Positions 9,607 through 19,200 of a stretch of DNA of 64,000 nucleotides are shown piece by piece. Source of the DNA: Pseudomonas sp. ICMP 561 (GTDB lineage: Bacteria; Pseudomonadota; Gammaproteobacteria; Pseudomonadales; Pseudomonadaceae). The DNA is taken from the NCBI RefSeq assembly GCF_002699985.1, contig NZ_LKBT01000018.1:21682-85681 (forward strand). Reading direction: 5' to 3'. The stretch's first letter is position 1, and every line of letters starts with the position of its first letter. The translations under genes were made by a program, and so were the position numbers. The notes beneath the pieces are model-generated. The model did no database searches and was not told the origin of the DNA. It was given only the letters and a program-made list of their open reading frames with translations.

Positions 9607-11483
9607 TGCGACTGACGCCCTTTGCCCGGATAGCGAAACCGCAGAAAATTCTGCGCATTGCTCAACACCTGAAACGCCTCTTTAAGGTTGTGCCTTTCAC
9701 TGGTCGAAAAGCGCTCCGGCTCGATGTAGTTATCCGGCGTCGCACCCTGCTCCAGAGCGTCTGCTTGATGCCGGATGCGGACCATGGACAAAAACTCCAA
9801 TGCGTAACGCAGATGCTCCACTGCATCGGGCTGTAAACGCTGGGTCGTGCTGATTGCATCAAGGCGATCAAACGAGTTCTGTGCCGTACTGCCGCATGCC
9901 AGAGCGTGGATGCGTATGAGGTCGGTAAGGGGCGCTGTTCCCCTGCCCTTCAAATTGATAATTCTCTTCTGCTGGCCGTCTGTTTCCACTACAAAAGTAC
10001 GGAAGAATCCCAACGGCGGAGTACGGTTCAGCGCGATCCGGGCCATTGCGTTAAGAAATCCGGGATGGGTGCTGGATTTTTCCGCACACAACTGCTTGAG
10101 CTCGTGAACGAGATCAAGCTGGCCATAAACTCCATCGAGATCGAAAAAAATACTGCTGTTAAGCAGCGTCGCAGCATTTGGTTTTTCGATCCATTGCTCA
10201 AAGTAGGCCCGCCAGACCCGTAACGGCTGCCGCCACTGATCATTGGTGGCCATCACCCCACCCTTGCAGTAGCTATAACCGCACGCTGCGAGGCCATCAC
10301 TGACGAATGTGGCCAGACTGTGAAAATAACCGTCATGCAGAACGGGGTCGAACCGATCATCCAGCACCAGAGCGTTGTCCTGGTCGGTCACCAGCAACTG
10401 TTCATCTCGAGCCATCGAGCCCAGCACCATGAAGCAGTAAGGTACTGGCGGCGGGCCCAGTTCTTTCTCCGCCAATTCAATCAGGCGCTGGGTAAAGGCC
10501 CGGCCAATACCTGAAATGGCGCTGCCAATCATGTGCGCCGTCGCGCCGTCCCGCACCATCCGAATGTAGGTGGCGCGAAGATCGCGGAGCAACGAGCGCA
10601 GTCCCGCAACAGACGTCTGATTGGATATGCGGTTGACCAGGTACAAGCTACTCTGGGACTCGTAACGGATGATATCCGACAGATTAATCAGCCCTAAGGT
10701 ACGGCCCTTGTGCACGACTGGCAGGTGATGAATATTACGCCTCAGCATGACCAGCATCGCCTCGAACACCGAGTCATCTGCCTGTATTGCTACGGGATCG
10801 CTGGACATGACTTCACTGATGGATGTAGATACCCCGCTTCGCCCCAAGGCAACCACACGGGTACGCAGATCACGATCAGTGACGATACCGACCATCTTTG
10901 CTGCTTCGCCTTCACCCGCAGCCATAACCACCACACAAGAAACACTTTGTTCGGTCATGACTTTAGCGGCGTCATGCACCGAGGTATCGGATGCGACCCA
11001 AACCAGAGCACGAGAAATCAAAGCGCGACTTTTGAGCTGGATCAACTCGCTTGCACGGCCTTGAGCATCGACGGCGGACTTAAGTCTGGAATGGCCTTCA
11101 GCCTCAACGAAATCGGCAAAGGCATCGTGTTGCGCGCATAACTGGGCGAACACCTCTGAGGGAATAAAGTAAATCAGGCTGTCTTCCAGGGCCCGGGCAG
11201 GAAAGCGAACTTTGTTGCTGCGCAGCAAACCTGCCTGGCCAAAGATGTCTCCTTCAACAAGTCGGTTATAGAGCTCGCCATTTCTGCGATAAACCTCCAC
11301 TGCCCCGCTGCGCACGTAGTGCAGGTCCTCAATGACCGCTCCCGCCTCAAGGATATCGCTGCCGGCCTTGAAATAGCTGACTTCAACGCGCTGGGCGATA
11401 GCATCCAGCGATGCCTGGGGCAAGGTATCGAAAGGTGCGAAGCGTTGAAGATGGTCGCGAATCTCCAGTAACTCGATTTGCAT
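9603..11483 (-). CDS. cNMP-binding / CBS / DUF294 putative nucleotidyltransferase
   Basis: A 626-residue cytosolic signalling protein. Domains in order: cyclic-nucleotide-binding beta-barrel (about 15-130), two CBS domains (about 155-280, with GIVTDRDLRTRV and GLINLSDIIRY), a DUF294 GlnD-like nucleotidyltransferase core (about 310-440, with GSMARDEQLLVTDQDNAL supplying the GS and DxD metal residues) and the DUF294 C-terminal substrate domain (about 480-620). The active-site aspartates are intact, so transferase activity is plausible. It is the first gene of a two-gene unit with the exonuclease, which starts inside its stop codon. A regulator of transport or nitrogen flux is the usual suggestion for this family; the target protein is unknown. 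Confidence 0.92.
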   Translation of the reverse strand: MQIELLEIRDHLQRFAPFDTLPQASLDAIAQRVEVSYFKAGSDILEAGAVIEDLHYVRSGAVEVYRRNGELYNRLVEGDIFGQAGLLRSNKVRFPARALEDSLIYFIPSEVFAQLCAQHDAFADFVEAEGHSRLKSAVDAQGRASELIQLKSRALISRALVWVASDTSVHDAAKVMTEQSVSCVVVMAAGEGEAAKMVGIVTDRDLRTRVVALGRSGVSTSISEVMSSDPVAIQADDSVFEAMLVMLRRNIHHLPVVHKGRTLGLINLSDIIRYESQSSLYLVNRISNQTSVAGLRSLLRDLRATYIRMVRDGATAHMIGSAISGIGRAFTQRLIELAEKELGPPPVPYCFMVLGSMARDEQLLVTDQDNALVLDDRFDPVLHDGYFHSLATFVSDGLAACGYSYCKGGVMATNDQWRQPLRVWRAYFEQWIEKPNAATLLNSSIFFDLDGVYGQLDLVHELKQLCAEKSSTHPGFLNAMARIALNRTPPLGFFRTFVVETDGQQKRIINLKGRGTAPLTDLIRIHALACGSTAQNSFDRLDAISTTQRLQPDAVEHLRYALEFLSMVRIRHQADALEQGATPDNYIEPERFSTSERHNLKEAFQVLSNAQNFLRFRYPGKGRQSQ

Positions 11484-11774
11484 GGAACCTCAAAGTTGAT
11501 GAGCAAGGTGGGCTCTGCGAAGTACCCAGGCAGTATTAGTGCTCCAGTCATGCGCCACCAAATCACATGTCAGGGAGATGTTCAACCAACCCATGCCCGT
11601 GTGAAGAAGCCCGCATGGGGAACCGACGTAATTGCTGTATTTCCTGGTAGCCAGCAACGGGTCGTCTTGTCATGGGCATTTGTGTAACATGCCCCGCTGG
11701 GTGTCACCGCAAATACGCGGCATGGCAGGTTTAACTTAGCGCAGGTCGGGCCGCCGCGCGGGGTTATCGCGCCT
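11484..11774. other. Divergent promoter region between DUF294 gene and second nhaA
   Basis: About 290 bases that must carry promoters for both flanking genes. A small inverted repeat, GGGCAT and ATGCCC separated by 9 bases, lies around 11670-11692. I do not recognise a riboswitch here. Confidence 0.35.
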
Positions 11775-13040
11775 ATGAACCTGGATCCCTCGCGTCTTGA
11801 AAAAGACCATAGTCATCGTGCAACACTAGCTGCGCTGGCTTTTCTCACCCGTTTTTTCGCTGCCGAATCCGCTGGCGGCCTGATTTTGATGGCGGCTGCG
11901 TTTGCCGCGCTCGTCGTCGCGAACTCCTCATGGTCTGAAGCTTACTTTTCAACCCTGCATATCAAACTCATTGGTCTCTCGATCGAACATTGGGTCAACG
12001 ATGGATTGATGGCTATTTTCTTCATGCTGGTTGGCCTCGAAATCAAGCGTGAAATGCTCGTGGGTCAGTTATCCAGCTGGAGCCAGCGCGCACTTCCAGG
12101 CTTTGCCGCACTGGGAGGTATGCTCTTACCGGCATTGATCTACATTGCAATCAACTGGGGAAATCCTGAAACCCTGGGTGGTTGGGCAATTCCTGCGGCA
12201 ACGGACATCGCCTTTGCGTTGGGCGTTTTGTCCCTGCTGGGCAAGCGCGTTCCTGTCTCTTTGAAAATTTTCCTGTCTGCTCTGGCGATTCTTGATGACC
12301 TTGGGGCAGTCGTTATCATCGCACTGTTCTACACCAGCGGTTTATCCATCAGCATGCTTATGGCTTCGCTGGTCGTGATTGTTTTTCTGCTCGTGCTCAA
12401 TCGTTGCGGCGTGAAGAGGCTTTGGCCTTACCTGATTGCGGGCGGTTTACTGTGGTTTTTCATGCTCCAGTCCGGCATTCACGCGACGTTGGCGGGAGTC
12501 ATTCTCGCGCTCTGCATTCCGCTGGGTGATTCGAACAACGAGCGCAAGTCTCCACTTCTCTATCTGGAGGAAAAGCTGCATCCGTGGGTTGCTTTCGCCG
12601 TCGTGCCCGTCTTTGGTTTTGCCAATGCCGGAGTGTCTCTTGCAGGCATGTCACCCGGTAATCTGATTGATCCAGTGCCGCTGGGTGTAGCTTTGGGGCT
12701 TTTGCTGGGCAAGCAAGTGGGCGTGTTCGGTTTCTCCGCGCTGGCCATTCGTTCAGGTCTGGCAAAATTGCCGGAAGAATGTGGTTGGTTCCATCTATAC
12801 GGCATAGCACTGCTATGCGGCATTGGCTTCACGATGAGCCTTTTCATCGGGGCACTGGCCTTTGCCGGAAATCCACTCCTGGTAGATGAGGTAAAGGTCG
12901 GTGTGTTACTCGGCTCAGTGCTTTCCGCTGCTCTAGGGGTTGCAGTTCTTCTCAGCGCCAGGCCGCTCCTGTTGGAGCCTGATATCAACCGGTCAGGCAG
13001 CCACGGACCCGATCAGCTCGATAAAGTAAGCGGCATATAG
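11775..13040 (+). CDS. nhaA: Na+/H+ antiporter NhaA (second copy)
   Basis: A 421-residue inner-membrane sodium/proton antiporter. It has the family segments VNDGLMAIFFMLVGLEIK, PAATDIAFALGVLSLLGKRVP and the ion-binding aspartate pair in ALAILDDLGAVVIIALFYT. It is distinct in sequence from the NhaA at 1515-2864 and closer in length to the E. coli protein (about 388). Two NhaA paralogues are common in Pseudomonas. It begins about 290 bases from the divergent DUF294 gene and is followed by a hairpin at 13094-13117, so it is probably monocistronic. The last 20 residues are hydrophilic and variable. Confidence 0.95.
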   Translation: MNLDPSRLEKDHSHRATLAALAFLTRFFAAESAGGLILMAAAFAALVVANSSWSEAYFSTLHIKLIGLSIEHWVNDGLMAIFFMLVGLEIKREMLVGQLSSWSQRALPGFAALGGMLLPALIYIAINWGNPETLGGWAIPAATDIAFALGVLSLLGKRVPVSLKIFLSALAILDDLGAVVIIALFYTSGLSISMLMASLVVIVFLLVLNRCGVKRLWPYLIAGGLLWFFMLQSGIHATLAGVILALCIPLGDSNNERKSPLLYLEEKLHPWVAFAVVPVFGFANAGVSLAGMSPGNLIDPVPLGVALGLLLGKQVGVFGFSALAIRSGLAKLPEECGWFHLYGIALLCGIGFTMSLFIGALAFAGNPLLVDEVKVGVLLGSVLSAALGVAVLLSARPLLLEPDINRSGSHGPDQLDKVSGI

Positions 13041-13093
13041 TGACCAATTGAGGTCTTCCAGATACAGGATCAAGTCTTCTGGCTACCCTGAAA

Positions 13094-13117
13094 GCGGCGG
13101 GGTTACTGCCCCGTCGC
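13094..13117 (+). terminator. Hairpin downstream of nhaA, possible terminator
   Basis: Arms of nine bases (GCGGCGGGG at 13094-13102 and CCCCGTCGC at 13109-13117, one G-T pair) close a six-base loop, 54 bases after the nhaA stop. No T-run follows, so an intrinsic terminator is uncertain. Confidence 0.45.
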
Positions 13118-13348
13118 CAGTACCTTGGTCACACTTCACATTTCAAGCGCGTCAGCCAGTTCGATGCCGGGCTACCTGCGGAGCTTCGCAGGCTGGTGTG
13201 GCTGAGAATGAGCTGACCAGCTCTGGTGCTCTTTGTCTGCAAAGTGTCGTGCTCATCCAGTACACGACGGCGCACTGAATACCAGCCACGACTACCGAGG
13301 CCCGTTTCAGAAATCTCTATTCGCGATCACGCGTACATCCAGTGTGAA

Positions 13349-13584
13349 TGGGGGGCAAAAATGGGGGCATAATTCGTTTTTTTAGGAGGCAATTACCGCC
13401 CTAGAGCCAAGTCAAAATGTTTTTTGGGGATCCTGAGAGTCTTTAGAAGTCTCAGGACAGGCTATTTATCTGATTATTTCTGACTTTTTCATAGACCATG
13501 GAGCTCCATTCACTTCCTTTGGATCGCTACAGTGGGGGGCACACCCGAGGGCATGCTTTGGATGGTTTGAAACGGATGCCCCCA
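13349..13584. repeat. TGGGGGCA-type repeats, possible integrase arm sites / old attachment region
   Basis: Four copies of a TGGGG(G)GCA motif: two directly repeated with a short AAAA spacer (13349-13368), one at 13533-13541 and one inverted at 13577-13584. Motifs of this kind with A-rich spacers are typical of the region beside tRNA- or tmRNA-linked integrase genes in Pseudomonas. No integrase or tRNA is visible here. Between them, at 13432-13456, CCTGAGA and TCTCAGG form a hairpin. The location directly in front of the accessory four-gene cluster suggests a left boundary of an acquired segment. This is inference. Confidence 0.4.
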
Positions 13585-13758
13585 GCCTAAAGCTCGACAA
13601 TCCCCTTCACGAAATATCACTCGTGGCTGTTTCCAGCCGATGAAACGAACGCCCCCTCAGAAACGCTCTATCAACAAAACTTTTCGTAGCAGCGCACTGG
13701 CAAATAGGCGCATTGAGCAATACCCTGCCCGTACCGACCCAACGTAACGAGCTGAAAC

Positions 13759-15591
13759 ATGTCAGGGATTGCCATATTTGAAAGCCCACGTTGGCTACGA
13801 GATCTTCTGCGCTTCTTACCGCTGAAGAGCCAATTCGTCCTGTCAGGCAACATCCGCGACCTGCAGGCCAGTGAAGTGGCGCCCGGTACGGTGACTGCGC
13901 AGAGCTTCAACCAAACTCTCTGTAATGCCCTGCTTGATGCCGGCTACACCCAGGTTATCGCCTGGGATCCGGTGTCCGGTTTCCGGACAATCGACAAATC
14001 CGGCTCCACCCCTGAAGTCGGCCAGACGTTGCTTCAGGAGCTTGGCCTGACTCCGGTAAATGGCGCAGCACCCGCTGGTATCGATCTGCTGGGCACCACC
14101 CTGCCACGTTTGGTGGGTCGTGCTGGCGAACCTATCGCGCTGATCATCGATTTCGCCTCACGTCTAGTGGTTCGCAACGATTCGCTCAGCGCTGCTGAAC
14201 ACCAGCTCTTCACCCAGGCCTTGGTGCAATCCCATCAGGCTCGCAGTCGTCCGGCCACAGAGCTGCGCAAACCGTTCTTCAACACCCTGCTATGGCTGGT
14301 GGAAAAAGAAGGCGATTTGCCTGACTGGTTGCTGGTCGACAACCCGCGCCTGCGCCACATTCCCGTGTCCAAACCCGATCAATTGTCCCGCCGTGCATTG
14401 GCACCGGCCTTGCTCAAAGGGCTCAATGGCAGCCAGGGCGCAAGCGAAGTGGTCATGCGTCAGGCTGTGGACGCCTTAGTTCAGAACACCGAGGGATTGC
14501 TACTGCTCGATCTCAGTGCCATTGCGCAACTGGCGCGGGTCGAGGGTGTAGCCATGGAGCAGATTGCCGATGCGGTGCGCCGCTATAAAATTGGTGTCAC
14601 CGAGGATCCGTGGCTGAAGATCGACCGTCAGCGTATCCGGCATGCGGATGCGCTCGTCCACCAGCGAGTCAAAGGCCAGGAGCATGCGGTGACGCACATG
14701 CTCGACATCGTCAAGCGTGCCATGACAGGCGTCGGCGCCAGTCGCAAGGGCAACCGTCCACGGGGCGTAGCCTTTCTCGCGGGGCCGACCGGCGTAGGCA
14801 AGACCGAACTCGCCAAATCGATTACAAGCCTGCTGTTCGGCGACGAAAGTGCATATATCCGCTTCGACATGTCGGAATTCAGCGCCGAACATGCCGATCA
14901 ACGCCTTATCGGCGCACCGCCCGGCTACATTGGCTATGACGTCGGCGGTGAGCTGACCAATGCTATCCGCGAGAAGCCGTTCAGCGTGGTGTTATTCGAT
15001 GAAATCGAAAAAGCTCACCCTCGGATTCTCGACAAGTTCCTGCAGATCCTCGACGACGGAGTGCTGACTTCAGGCCGCGGTGATCGGGTGTACTTTTCGG
15101 AGGCACTGATCGTGTTCACTTCCAACCTGGGGATCTATCGCCAGGGTGACAATGGCGAACGCGTTGCCAACGTTCTGCCGGGCGAAGCCTTCGAGCAAGT
15201 CCAAGACAAGGTGCACAGCGAAATCGACCGATATTTCAAGCTGGTGCTCAACCGGCCGGAAATCCTCAATCGAATCGGCGAGAACATCATCGTCTTCGAC
15301 TTCATTCGCGAAGGCGTTGCAGTGCAAATCTTCGAACAGATGGTCAACGCCACCTTCGACGACCTGCAGGGACAGAACCTGTTTATCGAATTGGCCCCCC
15401 AGGCACGCCAGACACTACACAACCTCTGTCTGCAGGACCTGTCAAACGGTGGCCGGGGCATACGCAACCAGTTAGAGGCACGCCTGCTCAATCCCCTGTC
15501 GCGGGCACTGTTCGATCAGGACGCGCAATCGGGGGAGCACTTCACGATCACCGAGTTGGGCATCACCGGACTGAAGATGGAACGTCGCTGA
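13759..15591 (+). CDS. ClpB/ClpA-like AAA+ ATPase with divergent N-terminal domain
   Basis: A 610-residue protein, first gene of the accessory cluster. Residues about 310-600 match the second AAA+ module of ClpA/ClpB: Walker A GPTGVGKT at 342-349, Walker B VVLFDEIEKAHP with D414/E415, sensor-1 FTSN near 453-456, an arginine-finger context RPEILNRIG, and the ClpB C-terminal small domain. The pore-loop-like GYIGYDVGG segment is present. The first 300 residues are not a Clp N-domain; they look like a degenerate ATPase fold (LIIDFAS resembles a Walker B strand, but I find no Walker A). There is no ClpB middle coiled coil and no ClpP-docking loop that I can identify. The next gene begins two bases after the stop, so the four genes form an operon. 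A protein-remodelling motor or a regulator for the large helicase is plausible. Confidence 0.88.
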   Translation: MSGIAIFESPRWLRDLLRFLPLKSQFVLSGNIRDLQASEVAPGTVTAQSFNQTLCNALLDAGYTQVIAWDPVSGFRTIDKSGSTPEVGQTLLQELGLTPVNGAAPAGIDLLGTTLPRLVGRAGEPIALIIDFASRLVVRNDSLSAAEHQLFTQALVQSHQARSRPATELRKPFFNTLLWLVEKEGDLPDWLLVDNPRLRHIPVSKPDQLSRRALAPALLKGLNGSQGASEVVMRQAVDALVQNTEGLLLLDLSAIAQLARVEGVAMEQIADAVRRYKIGVTEDPWLKIDRQRIRHADALVHQRVKGQEHAVTHMLDIVKRAMTGVGASRKGNRPRGVAFLAGPTGVGKTELAKSITSLLFGDESAYIRFDMSEFSAEHADQRLIGAPPGYIGYDVGGELTNAIREKPFSVVLFDEIEKAHPRILDKFLQILDDGVLTSGRGDRVYFSEALIVFTSNLGIYRQGDNGERVANVLPGEAFEQVQDKVHSEIDRYFKLVLNRPEILNRIGENIIVFDFIREGVAVQIFEQMVNATFDDLQGQNLFIELAPQARQTLHNLCLQDLSNGGRGIRNQLEARLLNPLSRALFDQDAQSGEHFTITELGITGLKMERR

Positions 15592-15593
15592 AC

Positions 15594-16238
15594 ATGGACC
15601 TTAGCCTGTCGCGCATGCATTTTCCGGTCACTACCCTAGGCCCAGGGCGGCGTATTGGTATCTGGTTCCAGGGCTGTAGCATCCGCTGTCCAGGCTGCAT
15701 CTCTGCCGATACCTGGGGGCCTGGACATCGACGCTTGTCGCTGGAGCAACTGCTTGAACAGATAACCCCCTGGCTGCACGAGGCCGAAGGAATCACCATT
15801 TCCGGAGGGGAACCGTTCGACCAGTTCGACGCCTTGCGATCACTACTCGAAGGCCTTCGTCGGCTCAGCGAGCTCGACATTCTGGTCTACAGTGGCTTCA
15901 CCCTGGAGCAACTCGATGAGTCGTTGCTCCAGACCAAGGGTTTGATAGATGCCTTGATCAGCGACCCCTATATCGAAGCACTCAGTCAGACCATGGCTTT
16001 GCGCGGCAGTGACAATCAACGCCTGAGCCTGCTCACACCACTGGGCCGGGCACGCCTGGGTCATTACGAACGCCTGCTCGAACCCACCGACAAGGCGCTC
16101 GACCTGATGTTTGACGAAAGTGGCAGCGTCTGGATGGCCGGCATACCACGACGTGACGACCTATTGCGCTTACGCGATCTTCTGCATGAGCAAGGCCATC
16201 ATTTACAGATCAGCGCACACGCGTCGCGACGCCGCTGA
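15594..16238 (+). CDS. Radical SAM activase (NrdG/PflA-like, 4Fe-4S)
   Basis: A 214-residue radical SAM protein of the anaerobic ribonucleotide reductase activase type. The iron-sulfur motif CxxxCxxC is at C28, C32 and C35 (GCSIRCPGC), and the SAM-binding GGEPF lies at 71-75. Such proteins normally cleave S-adenosylmethionine to place a radical on a glycyl radical enzyme, but no such enzyme is present in the window. It starts two bases after the AAA+ gene and ends 14 bases before the giant helicase gene, so it is part of that operon rather than of an nrdD locus. It lacks the extra ferredoxin-like clusters of longer PflA-type activases. Its substrate may be one of the cluster proteins, or a nucleotide. 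Confidence 0.88.
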   Translation: MDLSLSRMHFPVTTLGPGRRIGIWFQGCSIRCPGCISADTWGPGHRRLSLEQLLEQITPWLHEAEGITISGGEPFDQFDALRSLLEGLRRLSELDILVYSGFTLEQLDESLLQTKGLIDALISDPYIEALSQTMALRGSDNQRLSLLTPLGRARLGHYERLLEPTDKALDLMFDESGSVWMAGIPRRDDLLRLRDLLHEQGHHLQISAHASRRR

Positions 16239-16252
16239 GTGGAGTACACCCC

Positions 16253-19200
16253 ATGATACGTTTCTGCCCCAACTGCAAAACCGAACGCGCCCTCGAGGAA
16301 ATGTTCTGCGAAGGGCTCATTCAGGAACGCACCTGCGGCTGGGACCTCGCTGGCGAACCCATTCATGCCGCCGGCTGGCGGCCGCAAGCCGTCGTCACTG
16401 AGGAGCCCCTCCCGCAGGTCAACCCTACTCAGGGGAATGCCCCTGACCTGCTCTGCAAAAATGGGCACCCGATGGTCGATGGCGACCTGATGTGCCTTGA
16501 GTGTGGCAGCTCACCTGCGCAAGCAACGTCCTACGACGCCCAGCCAGACAGCTGCGAACCAGAGGCCCCCACCCAAACCCTGATCGATGGCTGGCGCCTG
16601 ATCCGTCAGATCAGCATCACCGACGGTGTGCGAGAACGATACCTCGCCGAGCACGAGGAAACCGCACGACAGGCGGTCCTGACCTTGTATCGAGCCGGCG
16701 CCGAACCGGACCCGGCGATCTATGATGTGATCCGTCGACTACCACGCGAACACGTACCCGAAATCATTGCCACCGGCCGCTGGGATGACCGTGCCTATGA
16801 GGTCATTGAAGAACTCACCGGCGGAACGCTGGCAGAACTTGGCAGCGTAATTCGCGACAGCGCCAGCGTGCACCACGTGGTCAACGAATTGGGCCTCGCG
16901 CTGCATGCTTTCAACGAGGCCGGCCTGCGCCATCGTGACCTGCGCCCAGCCAGCCTGCTGGTACGTTCCCGCGAACCGCTGGACCTGGTCATCAGCGGCT
17001 TCGGCTCGGCACGCCTGTCCGAGTTCGACCTGGACATCGTGTCGCCACTGGAAACCAGCCGCTACATGGCGCCCGAAGCCATCGCAGGCGGCGTTGCGGC
17101 TGCCTCGGACTGGTGGAGTCTGGGCATGATCCTGCTCGAGCAACTGACCCAGGGCGCCTGCTTTGACGGCATAAATGCCAATGCATTTCTTATTCACGTG
17201 CTGGCCAACGGAGTACCGATCCCCGACGAACTCGACCCGCGCCTGAACCTGCTGCTGCGAGGTCTGCTGGCACGCGACCGTCATCAGCGCTGGCAATGGC
17301 AGCAGGTCAAAGGCTGGCTCAACGGTATTGCGGTCGAGGCTCCGGCCTCTTCCGTCCAGCAAACGGACGATGGTGAAGGCGCCACCCTACTGCTGGGCGA
17401 TCGCCGCTTCCACAAGGCAGGCGTATTCGCCCTGGCGGCAGCACAGGCGGATAATTGGCAACAGGCTCTGGACCATTTGCTTCGCGGTGTGATCGTGACG
17501 TGGGCCGAGCAGGTCGGTCTCGCCTCTTCCCTGGTCGCCGGTTTGCGTCAGGTCGTTCAGCACGAAGGGATTGAGGACGACTTCCGTCTCATGCTGGCGC
17601 TGAGAATCCTCAATCCAGAAATCCCGTTGATTCATCGTGGCGACATCGTCACACCAGGATGGCTACTGGAGCACCCACTGGAAGGCTACCGCCTGATCAG
17701 CGGATCGGTCCCTGACCTGCTTGAGCAATTGCAGACCGACAACTGGTTGTCGCGTCTCAAATCCCGCGCCGAAAACGTACGTCAGCGTGCCCTGCACCAA
17801 CACATCGAGTTGGTCGAAGAGCAACTGCGGATATTCCTGCTATCGACCTCGCGAGCCAAGCTGTCCACGCAATGGCAAGAGCGCCAACGCCTGTTTCCAG
17901 ACACCGACCATCCGGGACTGAGCTCTCTGTCGGAGCGCCGGGTGATCGCCGAAGAAGACCTGATCGTGCTGCTCAGCGCGGCGATCAGTCAGTTTCGTTC
18001 CGGGGCCTCAATCGTAGAGGCCGCCGCCGAGCTGGCCAGGGCTGCCGATGTCGGGTGGTTCGACTCCGAAGCGGCGACCCAACTGCTGTTGCATTCGCGA
18101 CTTGAGCTGTACCGAAGTGTCGATGAGCGCATCCAAGGCTTTGCCCGTTGTGGCGTGCCGGTAGTGGACGAGTGGGCCGAGCAGTTCCGCCTGGAGCGAC
18201 GTATGCCATTGGCCCAGGCACTGGTTTTGCTGGCCATCCCGCCCAGTCATTGGCTGGAACCACAGAAACAACAGTACGTCTCTCAGATCCTCGACTTCTT
18301 CGAGAAGAAGGTGGTGACCGCAGTGATGCGCGGGCCACTGGTGCGTATGAGCATCGGCAAGACCACCGCACGGGTCGACATCCGTGAGCTGAACAGCGAG
18401 CGCAGTCCGGCCGCGGCTTTGCTCGATCACCTGCTGCAACGTAATGCCCGGGCAGTGAACCTAGACCCAGAGAGTTTTCAGCTCAACGGCCAGCTGGAAT
18501 CGCGCATGCATGCCCTGTACCGGCAAAGCGCGCTGTACAAACGCGACACCGGCATCGACGGCCTGTACCTGGGCTTCCCTTTCCTGCTCAATCGCGACCC
18601 TCGCGGCACCACGCGTACGCGGATTATCCCGCTGCTGCTGTGGCCGGTGAAGCTGCTGCTGGAGCTGGGCTCTCGTGGTCACGCCGCCTTGGCGTTCGAC
18701 AGTGAGCGTGAGGAAGTGCGGCTCAACCCCGCGCTGGAAAGCGTGCTCGGCGCCGAAACATGCAAACGCTGGCGCAAGATCGCCGATGAGCTGCTGGGCC
18801 GCTCGTCAATTCGTGCGGCGGATGTGATGGACGCCTTCGGCATGCTCGCCACCATTCGCTCACGCGCCCTTGGCAACCTGCCCGCCAGCACCGTGGAGAT
18901 CGCGCCCTACCAAGACGAGCTGGACTGCGCGGCGGTGCTGTTTCACGTGACCTTCATGGGGCAAGCCATCGGAGAAGACCTGCGCCAACTGAAAACCCTG
19001 TCCCCCGCCGGTACCGGTCTGGAAACGGCGTTGCGCCTCAAGACTGCCGACGAAACCGGGCACGAGGCACCGCCAGGCGAGCTGCAACGCTACTTCACCG
19101 TGGCCAGCGATCCCTCCCAGGAAGCGGCCGTGATCCAGGCCCGACAAAGCCCGGGACTGCTGGTCGAGGGACCGCCCGGAACTGGCAAGAGCCAGACCAT

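Noticed and set aside
9606..10223. Plus-strand ORFs opposite the DUF294 gene
   Set aside because: Shadow frames of a well-supported gene, with no independent signals.
11484..11774. Ion-sensing riboswitch upstream of nhaA
   Set aside because: Only one small inverted repeat is visible, with no recognisable conserved motif.
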